64,000 nucleotides of DNA from Pelecanus crispus (Eukaryota; Chordata; Aves; Pelecaniformes; Pelecanidae), in the NCBI RefSeq assembly GCF_030463565.1, contig NC_134676.1:25276728-25340727 (forward strand), in the 5' to 3' direction. The notes under the pieces were generated by a model. It saw only the letters and a list, made by a program, of their open reading frames with translations, ran no database searches and was not told the DNA's origin. The translations under genes and the position numbers were made by a program. Below are positions 1 through 14,276 of the stretch, one piece after another (within the stretch, counting starts at the first letter, position 1; each line of letters opens with the position of its first letter).

Positions 1-3000
1 CAGATAGTCAGGTCTAAGGTACTTAAATTGTTATAAGTGCTACTCTAAATTGCTTTGTGCATGTTTGAGTGTTTTATTAGTGAGGATCTAAGGGAGACAG
101 CACCCAACTTTCGTCTTAGCTCCAGCAAAAATGTACTGTTGTTTGTGGTACTTGTAGCACCAAGTCATAGAATGATGCTTCCTGTACAAATACGATCAGT
201 GTCCCACTGAGCTTGCAGTCCAAAAAGACAGAATGAGAAGCGCTATAAGGATACAGAATGGTAGAATGGATAACTGGGGCCTTTTTTAAGTGGGAGAATT
301 ATTTAAATTCTCAGAGAAGAGTACAAAAAAAGAAACAAGACAAGGCTGGGGACAGAAGGGAATGAAGGGAAAGGGGATTTTAGCAAACAGTATGAAGGCT
401 GAGGTGGGGAGGATGTTGCTGGCATCACTATTTGCTGCAAACAGCCAATCAGAAAAAAAACTTGGTGAAATTTATCACCGCAGAGAGTTAACTGTGTTTT
501 TACAAGAGCCTGTAAGTATGAACTTGAATCAGAAACTTAACCAAACTGAGTTCCTAAGGACAAAAAGAGACCTAATCTGCAAACTGAGTGAACGAAAATT
601 TTAGCCAGCTTTCCTGTTTGAATGCAAATCTCTGAATAACCCAGAACTTGGTCTACAATGAGATTATGTGAGTTTATGTGTTGGTGCACAAGTAGAGATA
701 CTTCAGTACCTGCAGATGTATGTGTGCATACATCACATCAGTTTAAAAAACTGGTTTGTACCAGTAGCTCCTCATGCAGATGAGAAAATTTTCTGCTTGA
801 GTATTCACTTTCAATACAATTAAGCTAAAATAGTGTTAGTGCAGTTAGGTGACTTCTATCATCAGTTTTGTTTGCAGTCCAGCCTGTATTTCAGTCCCAT
901 CTTTTGCAGGGATCACAGCAAACCTACAGGCTCAATGAGAGGCTGCTTTTGCATTTTTGTTGCTCTCAAATGAGATCACTGAAATTTGGATGTGGTTGTT
1001 CCAAATTTTTATCAGTTAGGAGCTTTACACAGTTGGAAGAATGAATTAAGTTTATAACTAGAGCTCTCCTATAACCTTCTGAAAATGAATGTTTTTATTT
1101 GTCTGAAAAAAGAATGCTAACATGGTCCTATAATAAATATTATGCAGACAGAGAAACACCTGGATCCTAATGAAATAACAAAACCTTAACAGCATATGGT
1201 GCTGATTCATGTTCCTGCCTCTCTAATTTCACCTGATTAAAATTACTGAGAATTGTATTAATCAACCTGCCCTTTCTGCAATCAATTACACCTGGGTAAA
1301 GTGTATGTAAAATGCTATTATTCAGATTTAACAATGTTTTATCACCATTTTGCCACTGCTTAAAAGACTACACAAAGTACAGGACCATGTTCGGTCCTTG
1401 TGTGTTTAGAAGAGGTCTCAGAGGGTTATTTCAGGGTGACCAACACTACAGGGAAAAAGAGAGCTTTCGTGCCTTCTCTGGTCTCTCCAGGCAGGAATAG
1501 CATTTAATATCTTCACACCACTCTGGTTTTTGGAGAAGTAGCAGATGTGCATCCGTATTCTATCTCCATAACTACAAAATGGTAAATACATTTTACATTC
1601 AGAAAGGGGAAGCATGTACCTTCAACATGGTTTTTATTAAAAATTTAAAGACGGTACTGAAGGAGAAGCTGGGTGAAAGAGCACAGTGCATGTCTCCTAT
1701 GTAAGCTACACTGCAACTGCATCCAAATACTGCACAGCCTGCTTTTCAGCCAGCTCTTTCTTGTTCTTAGGAAATGGATGGGGCTAGTGGGGAAGAGGGG
1801 AAAGCAGTTTCTTTGAAGTGAGATGCTTTATTTTGGATATACGCTTAGCATAACCCTTTAAGTTGCTTGTCACGATTTGGGGGGTAGGGCAGCACTGGCC
1901 TATGCTGCGTATGCCTAACAAGCCTTGCGAGCTTTCATTGATGTTACGTAGAACACTGGATGTGAAGCTGCTGTGGAGGGTCTGTCAGAGCTGGTACATG
2001 CCTTGGGGGAAGCGATGTGCAAAACAAACTCTGTATAAGGGAGTCATATTTGGGGTATCTTTCCAAATTCTTCAAATGCGCTATGAAAAGTCCATGTGTT
2101 TATGGTATTAGCTCCTGCAGTGCTAGAGCCTTCCTATGTCAGAGGGAACAGAGTGCAAAGAAGAGGTTATGGTCTGTCTGTATGGGAGATTTTTTATATA
2201 AGCTTTTAAGTCTATGTAGCATTTTAAAAATAGAGGACAGTAGGTATGGCTTTATAGAAATGCTTGACTGCAGGAGAAGTGAAAAGCCTCCAAACTGGTC
2301 ATTCAACAGCTACAAAAATCTTCCTTTCCTAGCAGTGTGAATGCACAAATTTGCAAATATTGAGCAAACAACATAAAATGGAGGAACTGTAGTGCTTTGA
2401 ATAAATGGCTGGGGAGGTTTATACCAGACCCTTTTGCTTTTGATCCAGTACAAACAAGTGCATGGTTGCTGTTTGCACTGGTCTTGCTCTTGGTGGCTCC
2501 ATGGAAATTTTTGGGTTTTGAATGGCACCAGCCTGTGTTTGCACATGAAGCATCAAAGGCCTCCACAACCCACTGGATCTGTTGCTGAGCAGAAAGGGGC
2601 TGTGGCTGGCTGTTCTTGCATGTGTCCCACAGCTCTCAATATGGGGAGTCTCTCTAGCCTCTCTAGACTCAAGGGATACAACATTTGAGGCAGATGAGAC
2701 CTCAGAGGAATGCAATGGTGAGGAAAGAGAGTCTAAGTTTAAGAGAAAATATTTTTACATAATATCATTTGTCTGTTTTCTCCATTTGCTACCCCTGAGC
2801 ATTCCTGTCATCCCCAGGCCACAGCAAGGCTGAGCTCTGCCATAGCCTTCTCTTTGTGCCTCTGACTTCATTTCCATATTGCCTGCTTTCAGTCTTGGGC
2901 CAGTCATGTTCATACTGTATTTTGGCAGGACCACAGCAGAGCTGGTAAGTTATCCCATCTGCCTCTGCACCCCTCTATACCAAGCACTTCTTGCAAATAC

Positions 3001-4362
3001 GTCTTCTCCAAGTCATTATGCATCATGCACAACCTATGACTTTCCAGGATGAGGTATTAATACAAAAAGGCTTGCCTTTTTAAAATCAATTAGCATGCAG
3101 CACACTGAACTTGCTGGACAGCTGTGTTGCTTCCATCTCACCACTGGTGAGATGCACAGAGCGTGAGTAGGCCCAAGGAAACAGGTTTAGATCTTCCTGT
3201 GCAAATTGTACCAGGTTGGGTACACTGGAGGATGGAGGGCCAAGTGGTTCTTCTGTCCCCTCATTTGATCCTTGACACTAGAAGTGATGTTGAGAGATGG
3301 GACTCCAAACATACAGCATATTACATATATGATGGTGGTTGCATCTGACTGTGGTCATAGTCATGTTCCTTCTGTCTTTCAGGGGTTTTCAGGACTGGAG
3401 AAGAGAGATTCATCACCTCCTCATGTGACTTCACCATCCTCAGCATGTGGAGCAATCAGCAGTGGGTTCCCCTGCAAAGGTGAGTCTTGCTGCTCTGGAA
3501 GACCAGGGGAAATCTCAGGTCCCAGGATTTTCAGTCTCCATGTCCCAATTCCACAGCAGGGACCAGGAAGCTCGGAGGCATGGAGCTGAGGAATCTTAGG
3601 TCAGGAATGAGATGCCAGTCCTGTAGGCATGGGCACACTTGTGGTCATATGTAGCTGCTTTAAGTGACAGTGACAATGTGACAACCAATACAATCCATCA
3701 CAGTGCCAGAGAGCCCTTAATCTTCCTTGGATTACAGTCTGATGCACTGACACCTGTATAATTTTGTCTGGACTGCTCTTGTATGGGTTTGCAAACACAG
3801 TTGTAAAAGAAAAGCATTTAAAGCATTAAAAAGCATAGATAAGATTTAATAACCAGATCCTTCCTCGCTGCACCAGGGACTTAACTGAGGAAACTGTCAG
3901 CTTAGAACCCAGCTGTTAGGTCTGACCTCCCCTAAATCAGCTTCAGTGCACACATCTCCTCTGTCCCTTTGTTAACAATGGCTCCCTTTAGGGCTGTTGA
4001 GGTTTGCCTTCTCTCTGTCGTCTCTCCTCATTAAACCTGTCTTCCTGCTCTTACTTGGATTTATATCTCTCTGGCCTAAACCTCCTTTCCCTCCCCCCTT
4101 TCCAGAGCTGGATTTTAAAAGTGCAAGTGTCTTTAAGCAGCTTTGATTTCTCTCTTCCCTTCCTTCTCATTCCCCCGGCTTCTTTTTTTGTGCACTTCCA
4201 CTGCATTTTTTGGTTAACACTTCTCTTGTATTTTTCAAGTTTTATAACAGTAAAATATGATGAAACGCTGAAGTACATAGAATTTATTGGCCTCAGCTAT
4301 TCTAAACTGTGATCTTTGTGTATAGACTAAAGAATCTCTATTGCCAATACAAATGTGTATTG
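1..4362. other. Non-coding stretch, no gene recognised
   Basis: AT-rich single-copy-looking DNA. The open frames here are short (about 105 codons or less), lie on both strands and match no family I know. I see no CpG island, RNA gene or recognisable transposon. A pyrimidine-rich patch lies at about 4,070-4,200. Old, heavily diverged repeats could be present below what can be recognised by eye. Confidence 0.6.
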
Positions 4363-4367
4363 GGCTC

Positions 4368-4946
4368 TGTCATGGTTTAATGCCAGCCACCGACAAAGCT
4401 CCACTCCCCCCTGGTGGGATGGGGAAGAGAATCAGAAGAGTAAAAGTGAAAAAACTTGTGGGTTGAGATAAAAAAACCAGTTTAATAGGTAAAGCAAAAG
4501 CTGCACATGCAACCAAAACAAAACAAGGAATTCGATAGCTACTTCCCACTGGCAGGCAGGTGTTCAGCCATCTCCAGAAAAGCTGGGCTCCATCATGCAT
4601 AGTGGTTACTTGGGAAGACTAACACTGCTCTCAACATTCCCCTTTTCCTTCTTCTTCCCCCAGCTTTATATGCTGAGCAAGACATCATATGGTATAGAAT
4701 ATCCCTTTGGTCAGTTGGGGTCAGCTGTTCCAGCTGTGTCCCCTCCCAGGTTCTTGTGCATCCCCCACCTACTTGCTGGTGGGGTGGGGTGAGAAGCAGA
4801 AAAGGCCTTGACGCTGTGTAAGCACTGCTCAGCAGTAAGTAAAACATCCCTGTATTAGCAACACTGTTTCCAGCACAAATCCAAAACATAGCCCTGTACT
4901 AGCTACTGTGAAGAAAATTAACTCTATCCCAGCCAAAACCAGCACA
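4368..4946 (-). mobile_element. Solo LTR, avian ERVL-like, copy 1 (minus)
   Basis: A 579-bp solo long terminal repeat read on the minus strand. On the plus strand it starts TGTCATGG and ends CCAGCACA, so the ends are imperfect inverted repeats of TG...CA form. It is flanked by a perfect 5-bp target-site duplication, GGCTC at 4,363-4,367 and again at 4,947-4,951, which sets both boundaries. It is clearly the same family as 25,504-26,070, 50,929-51,475 and 62,937-63,485, sharing for example the inner block around 'agacatcatatggtatagaat'-like sequence near 4,680. A 5-bp duplication is usual for ERVL-type (class III) elements; the class assignment is inferred. There is no internal viral coding sequence, as expected for recombination between two LTRs. 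Confidence 0.9.
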
Positions 4947-4951
4947 GGCTC

Positions 4952-7900
4952 AAAAATGCTTTTTCCAGGTCACTATTCCTTCTATTGCATTCTCCCAGTG
5001 CTAGGGAACTGGGTGGAACAAGAATTTTCCACCTGCTCTTTTTTCCCTCACTGAAGCACAGCTGCTTTCCTGTGGGTCCTTGGTGACAGGTCTTGCAGCA
5101 AGAAAGTGAGGAGCCGGGGTATTGCACTGCAAAAGTGTGAAGTACAGGGCTGCCTGGGAGACAATAATGCTTTCAAAGCCTGTTGTGCTGCTTCTCCTCA
5201 ATTTACAAGAACTTGACAAGTTTGCTCCGTGGATGAGTAAGAAGAGTAGATTCCTATTAGAGTGTATAGGCAGTGTATAACTTTGAATAAGTTAAGAGTT
5301 GTATCTGTACAGGGAATACCCTCTACGCTCAGTGATATAGCTGGAGCTGAGGGCTCCGTATATTTCCCTCCTTCCTTGCAGAGCCCCAGGGGCATCCTTG
5401 GTGCTCTCTGGAACACAGAAGTTACAGCCCTTGTCACAAGGGTTATTATTTAAAACTGTGCGCAACAGCACTTCATAGAGTGGCCTTTATCTAAAAAGTC
5501 TTTTGCTATCAGAATTGATCAGCTATCTCAGGCAGTAATGAGTTTCCAACCACCATCAAAGCTAGCAGGATCCCCTCAGGGCTAGTAAGGCTTTTCGAGT
5601 ACTGAGTCTTTTTGCTTGGAATAACTGGTCCTGTAGCATATACATTCAAACTTCCCAGTAGCTATTTAAGGAAGAGATCTTAAAAATGCCTCAGCTTTTT
5701 TACTTCAGAATATACTTTTTAAAAAGTTACCATTGGCTGGACTGTACCCCCTTGCTCCTGGGTACAGGCACTTCAATATTTATTTTACCCCTGCTGGGGA
5801 ACTGAATAAGTACTACAATTCACATTGACAGAAAAACAGGACAAAAAAACTTGAACAGAAGAAACCCAATTTATTTTGCTTCTAAATAAGGTGACGGTCA
5901 AGTTCCTAAGCAGCAGACTAGCTGATATTATTATGAGCACTGAAATGACTGCTTGTCATTTGAACACAGAGCTAATGTCTTCTCCTTAATAATATCCAGT
6001 TACTGGGACCTCACAATATTGCCTATCAAAGCTTTCACAATGCAAAAAGAAAAGCAGAATATATTCTTATTCTATAAGTTTCATATAGGTTTCAACCTAT
6101 AAGTTAGGTGAATTAAAGTAAAATAAATTTCTGTGCATCAATGTATACAATTCATTTTCCTCTAAAGGCTTATCAAATGGCATTTAGCCTGAATAAGTCT
6201 AGTACGGCCGGGTGTTCGGCTGTGACATACTGCAGTAACTGAATTGCAGTAGGTGCTTAAGATCTTATTTTCAAGAGAAAAATGTCCTGGCTAAAAGGAT
6301 AATTACTATGATAAATGTTACTTCTCTTCCTGCTTTCTGCAAACAAAGCTGGGTAGCAAAGTGATTGGTGTATAAAATGTGTCCGCATATGAGAAGACAG
6401 AACTGAAACATTGGTGATAGGTAAGCTTCGTGTTCAGTATGTAGTGTGGAAAAACATTAAAATATTGCAAATCAAAATGTTCAGCTCAGATGCTGTCTTT
6501 CACTTTACTAAGAGCCATAGTACATTAGTCAGCTTTGCAGGGAACTACAAATGTGATTTAAAAGTTACACACTTCATCAGTACATAATAAGGTTTAAAAT
6601 TCAGAATATAACTTTTTTCTTTTTTTCTTCCCATCTTACCGTGAACTCCCTACATTGCCAGTTTTCCTTTCCAAAACTTTCCAGTTGACCTTCTTTAAGG
6701 TTAAACATTCTCCAGCATTTATATATGGGCTATGAGGAATCTGCTCTGAGGAGTTTAAAGAATTTCCAGCATTGTTACTGCCATCAGCTGAGATGGATGA
6801 AAACTATGTTGGAATTACTTGTGAAGATCCATTAAAGCTCAGCCTGAAGAGAAGTCAGTGATCACTGGTAAGTCAGGTATACACAGATGTGGATGGCTAG
6901 TTCATCTGCTGAGGCTCATTAAGCCTGACATGATTGTGGATAGTTAGCAGATTGTAGTATGATATTCGGAGCACCTGTCCTAGCACAGAAGAGAGTCTGT
7001 GTTCAACTAAACTGCCTGGCTGTGACGTACAGCTAAGGTGGGTGTCACTGCAGGGGCAATCAGGATCTCCATCCTCAGGAAACAGAACAGGTCTGATCCC
7101 TGTAAATGCCATTAACTTCAACATTCTCTGGAGTCACACAGGCATTCAGCAATCAAGCCCCATATGACACGTATTTTATTTATTGGAGCAGTATGTTAAC
7201 ATTATTATTATTTATCAAATCCCATCTGTAACTAAGCATGTCTGCATAATAAAACCCTCCTGCAACACATTAGCATGCAGAAGCAAGCCTTTCAATATGT
7301 TACAGGTAACCTTTACCTATAGTAAAGGTTGAAAATAACAGCTGAAACATGGGTTAAATCACACCAAAAACGACACACGCACTTGCAGTTATTCATGAAC
7401 CATTTCTGATACTGGAGACAAAATGGTCACTGAATATTAGAGGCCTAGTTTTGGGTAAGTCTATTCCACTGGGACAAAGAGACTTTATGGCTGTTCAGAT
7501 TTTCCATGCTTATCTGTAACTTTCATGCCTTTCTCTCTGCCACACTTTTTTAAATACTACTGACCAGATTCTGGCTGCTTATGTTCAGTAACAAGACAAG
7601 AGCGTGGGGGGGACAGTTGTATTATCCTGAAACGCTTCCAAGCAGCGAACATTTGGTCAGAAGTAGAGGAGTCACGTTTTAGCCTGTTGATTTCAGGGTC
7701 AAAAGAGCCTTCTGCTGGTCTTCCTCTGCCATGCTTCCAGTCTCTGCTGCAGTATAAGAACTACCACCTCATGCAGCTGACCAGCAATCTGATTTCCATA
7801 GTTTTGTTGGGGTTGATGACTACTGATCTCTGGGAGTTGTTAAACAAAAAATTTGGGTTACATTTATTAAAAAAAAAAATCTACAAAACTTTCAACAGAG

Positions 7901-10900
7901 TTGAGTTTGATAAGCAGCAATGACTCGACTCTGTCTTAAATTGCTGTGGGATGAGTTATTTGTCTTTGATATTCTAGAGTTTCTGAGATGCTTCCTTCCT
8001 TCTTTGCCTAATGTTTCATTTGGGCACTATGCTTAATCAATGTTTGCTGATGTTTATGGTCTAATGCATACTGACAGCAGGTGCAGAGAAAGTAAATCTC
8101 CATCTGCATAAAAATCTTGCTGAAATTCAGAAGCATGCTGTTTCACTGTAATTTTCGTAGACAGGTGATTTTTCATGATACCTCCAGAAGGTTCCTCCCA
8201 GCTCCCTGCTGTTACCTCTATTTTCCTACCTGCTGCTATCACAAGTTACAGCTTTGTTTGTAGCCCTACATGAGGTGCCATTTTTAAGTATATCTATTTG
8301 TTTTGTTTAATGGACTCTCCTTTGGATTCAGTGCGGGTACGTGCTTAGGTACTGTGGTTTGCATCAGGACTTTGAGTGTTCTGGTAGAGAAGTGGCCTCC
8401 TTTGAAATGCTCTTGCAGTTCACTGGGACAAGGGGATGTCATGAGGAAGGCTTTAAAGCAGGGGTGGAGATCCCGCATCCTGGGGACCAGATCCTCTGAC
8501 TATTTAGTCTGGTTTCTGGCAAGATAACGGCGATTGGTGTTAGCTTTTGGGGAGAATTTTTTTTTTTTTCCCCATTGCTATTTTGTAGCAGTATATTAAT
8601 GAGCTATGGTTAGGCAAACTTCTCTACACTACTGCCAAAAGCTTTTGTTCTAAAACTTGGATCAGTGGTTTGAAGATCAGGGACAAGCAAAAATTATAAC
8701 AACTTGTTTCTAAAAATGCAGAAATCTGTGTAGTTGCTTATTTTACTGGTTTTTAAGGGTCAGCATTACTCTCCTGTCCCTTTTAATATACCCCCAGGAG
8801 GTGGCATGGCTTCCTCGCTTTGCTTTGCCCTGCTTTTTGTCTCAGGAAACAGAAAATGGCATGGTTTGTATAGGTTAATTTATGGTCACAAACTATAGAA
8901 CATGTCTTAATCTTCCTGCTAAATTATTTTGAATAATTTGTGTTAGTGTTCTCAGAAGTCACCCAAGATCCAAGCCACACTATACAAATACATAGTCTTC
9001 CCTCAAAATTTTTAACCTAAAAGGAAAATAAAAGGCTTTATCCACTGTGATAAAGCACTACTGGAATCAGGAATAGAGAACTTGATTCCTAGCCAGGTAC
9101 AATGCTGGACCATGTTATCACCTAATAGTCTATTTCTTAAAATTAAATAATCTGATACCCTTCAAAAAGGACCAGAAAAAGCAAAATATGAGGAGATATT
9201 AAAAAATGGCTTAACAGGAAAGCTACATAGGGTCATACTTACAGATTTAGTAAACAAAGTAATGTGATATTGCACCAGATGATATATAGGGAAAAATGTC
9301 TATATAGAGCAGGAAAGCTCTAAATTCCATGTTGAAACCAAAACAAACAAAAAACCCACCAAGCCCCCAAAACACAAAACAAAACCAATGACAAAATGGT
9401 TCGTTTCAAACCTAAATAGAATATGAGAAAGAACAATTATTGGTTAGGGGATTTTTTTTTTTTTTTATTTTATTTTTTTTTGCTGGTTAGGGGATTTTTT
9501 TTGTTTGGTTTGTTGAAGGGCTGGGTTTTTTTAATAATATAACTGTATAATTCTATATACAGTTTTGAAAATCTTGAGCCATTTTATCTGATTTTCAGGT
9601 AAAAAAGCTAGGGAAAATTAGATAAGTTGAGCTACTGGGTCAAAGGCATAAAATGAAAATCAGAAAATAATTAAACCAAGCCACATGAGAATAATCTCAA
9701 AGCAAGCAGAAGCTAAGCCAATGGTAACTCAGGCTCAGCTGTGCCTATACAACAAAGGCAAAATGCAGTACAGCAGGGAAAAGCTGTGGGAAGAAATGCA
9801 TTAGAACATTATCCACTACAGTATGCCAGAGAAAAATGAAACCTTGTGCTACTAGCTTCCTCAGAAAAGCTTTTGGGTAAAATTCAGCAACTAGCAAAAG
9901 CAAATGCCTTGCTATCATTATTCTGCAACTGTTTCAAAGACATTGGTAACTAGAAGATGTCCACAAGAAATGTGGGATTGAACGCCAGCTGTAACTGAGG
10001 CTTCCCTTGTAAATTAGCAGTCTTTGTCAGGACTCCAGTGCAAGGAAAGAAATGGAAAGGTTATATTACTAAGCAAGTTGGAGAGAAGACATTGAATAGC
10101 TAGGATTCTTTAAATGTTAAGAGAGTCTTCTCAGAGCACTCATAAACTACTGGATAGTGACACATGGAAATTAAAGAAAATGCAAATATAAAATGTTTTC
10201 AGTCTTTTTGTAGAAGCAGCCAGAAAACTGTCCCACTTGGCAAGAAAGCAGAGGGCTACAGAGGGTGAAGACAATCACTAAGCTGGCCAAAATTAAAATG
10301 AGATGTATCTCTAAAAAATAAATATTATGAAAGATATTAGGAGAAACAGATTGGCAAGACAAAACTACTCTTAATAATTGATCAGTCTGTGGATTATACC
10401 TCAAAATGTGGAGGACTTTCTGACAGCAAAATAAACAAGAATATTTGTTGCACTACCGACAGATTTTGTAGTCTTAGCTAGGGAGTTGGAAGCCAGAATT
10501 TGTCTCAAAGAATATTAGTCTGAGACTTCTACACAAGGCTTTGTTTTTCTCATTTAACTTACAAGGGAATGAAGTATTTTTTTATGATGAAAGCTTATTC
10601 TATTCTAAACATCAGGGTTATAAAATCTTACTAATTATATGACACAAGTCAGAATTTCCTGACTCCAGTTGCCACTATTAAGGTAATTGTATGCATAAAA
10701 CTCTGCAAAAAAACCCCAAAATTAGAAATCAGAGGTATTCAGTATAGGTCTCTCCTTCAGTTAGTTTTTAATACAAGTAAATTTTAAGGGAAACAGTCTT
10801 GCACAACTGAAAACATTATCTACATCTCTTATATCTAAACATCTAGCCTAAATATGTCATAAGTGGCATTTCTTTCAACATCTCCTATTATTACCCTTGT

Positions 10901-12745
10901 TAGTTTATCTTTTTATCTTTACTGACAATATTGTTAATGTTAAAAGTTTTCTTGGTCACATTCTCATTATTCTGGAATCATTAAATATTATGCTTGTGAC
11001 ATAATGGACTTTTCCACAGCAATCAACTGTGATGTCATAAGGCAAAAATGCTACAATTTTGAATAAAGCATAAATGACAGGAAAAGCAAAATTCAGGTTC
11101 CCTAAATAATGTAAGCTAAGAAGAATATTTAAATATCTTTTCACCTTTGTTTTTCTAAGTAATTTCCATTAAATTAAATGCCAATACTGGCGACATATTA
11201 TTCACACAGTCTTTTTGGGAAAAATGTGGTACAGCAGTGGGGGAGCAAATATGAGGAAGAATTTCTATTAAGCTGTTTATAACTAAAAGCACAAAATGTG
11301 CCAGTACAGATGAAGAGTTGCTATTTTGTTGTTTGATTCTTATTAAGCAAAAAGTCTGACGGAGTCAATGCTTTTGCTAGAAGACACCCACTGAAATTCT
11401 CGGAAGACCTGGCTTCAGTACAGCAGCATGTAAGAATCTCTCTCTAGTGCAACTCTTGTACCCTACAAGTTTTGAGATTTCATGCTTGCAAAGGCATCCG
11501 TCTGAGTGCAAAATGAAAATGGGTGCCCTTCATCATGGTGTAAGGCAGCCTGCACCTTGACCTTTCTCTGCAATCTCTTCTAATCTTCTGGATTGCTCCG
11601 GGTTACAGAACACTGGGGATCAACCACACGCACCCCAGCAGATCTAGCTCTTTCAGGTACATGCATTTCTTCCTTTTAGGGTCTTGTAACCACTCACAAG
11701 GGACCCACAAACAACTTTCTCTGTTCAAAATATGACTTAATTTTAATAAGAAAAGAGGTTAATAGAAAATGGGCTTGTTGAGTTAATTTAATATTCTTTC
11801 CTTTTATTGTCAGTCAGTATTGATCTTTCTTCTATAAAGGCACCTTGAAGTGAGGCCACCAACAAATGCAATCTACCCTTCTGGCAGGGAAGTTTAGGAG
11901 CCGAGTGGGCAAGGACAGGTGGGATCCTTGATGGCACTGGCAAGTACATTGCCACTCTGGTGCATGCTAAGGGATAGTCAGGGTCTAAATTTTCTCCAGG
12001 GCCTTCTCTGAAAGTCACCTCAACAGGATTTACAGCCCTTTGGAAACAGAATAAGATTAGGATTATCTGAAGCCTTAGCCTTGCATTTAAAATGCAGTTG
12101 ATATGCTATGTTTGCATATCATGTTTAACACAAAAGGGATAAGACCTTTTATGGATACTTCAACATTATGTGTGATTGATAATAGATCACTGTTACCTGG
12201 TACCAGTAGTTTTCTGGTAACAGTTAAATAACTGTGGACTAGGAAAGAATTCAGGCCAGAATCTTGAACAAGAAAATTCTGTTTTTTTTCTGGACTAAGG
12301 AAATCTAAGCATATTTTATGTTCAGTTATTAGGTTTGTGGCCAAGAGGAAGAAAATGTATGTTGGTTGCCTTATTCAGGTCACAAGCAGCATCTACTTTT
12401 CAGCAAGATCCTTCTGTAGACAAAGTTTTATTGAATTATTTACACTTAAATCTCAGGTATAAGATGAACTGAATTTATATGCATACATAGCCACAACCCA
12501 AACACCAGTCATGCACATCTTTCATATACAAACGTAATCTATACAATTCAAACAGGTTGGACTGACTGCAGTCATTATCTCTACCATTGACTTTGGTGTA
12601 ACACATGTTGATTCCACTGAACTACCCAAACAGGTTTAATCCAGCTTCAGAAACCACAGCAGAAAAAGATTTCAGCACCTTTAATAGATGGTGCCCAAAG
12701 GTCAACTGAGCAGACATGTAAGACAAATAAAATGGAAGACACACA
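4952..12745. other. Non-coding stretch, no gene recognised
   Basis: AT-rich DNA with no recognisable gene. It holds a T-rich run at 8,559-8,571 and a poly-T/A block at 9,441-9,520 in which the string TGGTTAGGGGATTTTTTT occurs twice (9,441 and 9,484). The open frames are short and scattered over both strands. No CR1 or LTR was recognised by eye. Confidence 0.6.
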
Positions 12746-12787
12746 GAGTTAGAATGCTTTGGGTTGGAAGGGACCTTTAAAGGTCAT

Positions 12788-14276
12788 CTAGCCCAACCCC
12801 CCTGCAGTGAGCAGGGACAGCTTTAACCAGATCAGGTTGCTCAGAGCCCCATCCAACCTGGCCTTGAATGTTTCCAGGGATGGGGCCTCCACTACCTCTC
12901 TGGGCAACCTGTTCTAGTGCTTGACCACACCCATTGTAAAACATTTCTTCCTTATGTCTAGTCTAAATCTATTCTTCTCTAGTTTAAATCCATTATTCCT
13001 TGTCCTGTCACAACAGGCCTTGCTAAAAAGATTCTTCCCATCTTTCCTGTAGGCCCCCTTTAAGTACTGAAAGGTTGCAATAAGGTCTCCCAACAGCCTT
13101 CTCTTTTCCAGGCTGAACAACCCCAGCTCTCTCAGCCTGTGCTCACAGGAGAGGTACTCCAGCCCTCTCATCATTTTGGTGGCTCTCTTCTGGACCTGCT
13201 CCAACAGGTCCATGTCCTTCTTGTGCTGAGGGCCCCAGAGCTGGACGCAGTGCTCCAGGTGGGGTCTCACCAGAGCAGAGTAGAGGGGCAGAATCACCCC
13301 CCTCGACCTGCTGGCCACACTTCTTTTGATGCAGCCCACAACACGGTTGGCTTTCTGGGCTGCAAGCGCACATTGATGGCTCATGTCCAGCTTTTCATCC
13401 ACCAGTACCCCCAGGTCCTTCTCCGCAGGGCTGCTCTCAATCCCTTCATCCCCCAACCTGTACTGATATTGGGGGTTTCCCTGTCCCAGGTGCAGGACCT
13501 TGCACTTGGCTTTGTTGAACCTCATGAGGTTCACACAGGCCCACCTCTCCAGCTTGTCCAGGTCCCTTTGGATGACGTCTCGTCTTTCTGATGTGTCAAT
13601 GACACCACTCAGCTTGGTGTCATCTGCAGACTTGCTGAGGGTGCACTTGATCTCACTGTCTATGTCATTGATGAAGATGTTAAATAGCACCGGTCCCAGT
13701 ATGGACCCTTGAGGGACTCCACTTGTCACTGGTCTCCATATGGATATCGAGCCATTGACCACGACCCTCTGGATGTGACCATCCAACCAATTCCTTACCC
13801 ACCGAACAGTCCACCCATCAAACCCGTATCTCTCCCAATTTAGAGAGAAGGATGTTGTGGGGGACTGTGTCGAACACTTTACAGAAATCCAAGTAGATGA
13901 CATCCATTGCTTTTCCCTTGTCCACTGATGCAGTCACTCCTTCACAGAAAGCCACTAGGTTGATCAGGCAGGACTTACCCTTGGTGAAGCCGTGCTGGCT
14001 GTCTCGAATCACCTCCCTGTCCTCCATGTGCTTGAGCATAGTTTCTAGAAGGATCTGTTCCCTGACCTTCCCAGGCACAGAGGTGAGGCTGACAGGTCGA
14101 TAGTTCCCAGGGTCCTCCTTTCTTCCCTTTTTAAAAATGGGCACAACATTCCCCTTTTTCCAGTCACCAGGGACTTCACCTGTCTGCCAGGACTTTTCAA
14201 ATATCATGGAGAGTGGCTTGGCAACTACATCAGCCAATTTGCTCAGGACTCCGGGATGCATCTCATCAGGTCCCAT
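12788..14276 (-). pseudogene. CR1 ORF2 reverse transcriptase region, broken
   Basis: Encodes the reverse transcriptase (RT) and C-terminal part of CR1 ORF2, which copies the element's RNA at the integration site. The N-terminal RT part is open at 13,818-14,276, with '[10 protein letters not shown]', '[18 protein letters not shown]' and 'HGFTKGKSC'. A frameshift near 13,840 moves the rest to the frame open at 12,914-13,903, with '[14 protein letters not shown]', '[12 protein letters not shown]' and '[12 protein letters not shown]'. The catalytic block that is normally FADD reads SADD: the codon at 13,628-13,630 is TCT for Ser where Phe is expected. The two catalytic Asp residues remain. A nonsense TAG at 12,914-12,916 sits where the family has Trp; the same frame then runs on to a natural-looking stop at 12,788-12,790. 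These lesions show the copy cannot make intact ORF2. Confidence 0.9.

Noticed and set aside
13139..13591. Plus-strand open frame of 150 codons
   Set aside because: It is antisense to the CR1 reverse transcriptase and is only a shadow of it.
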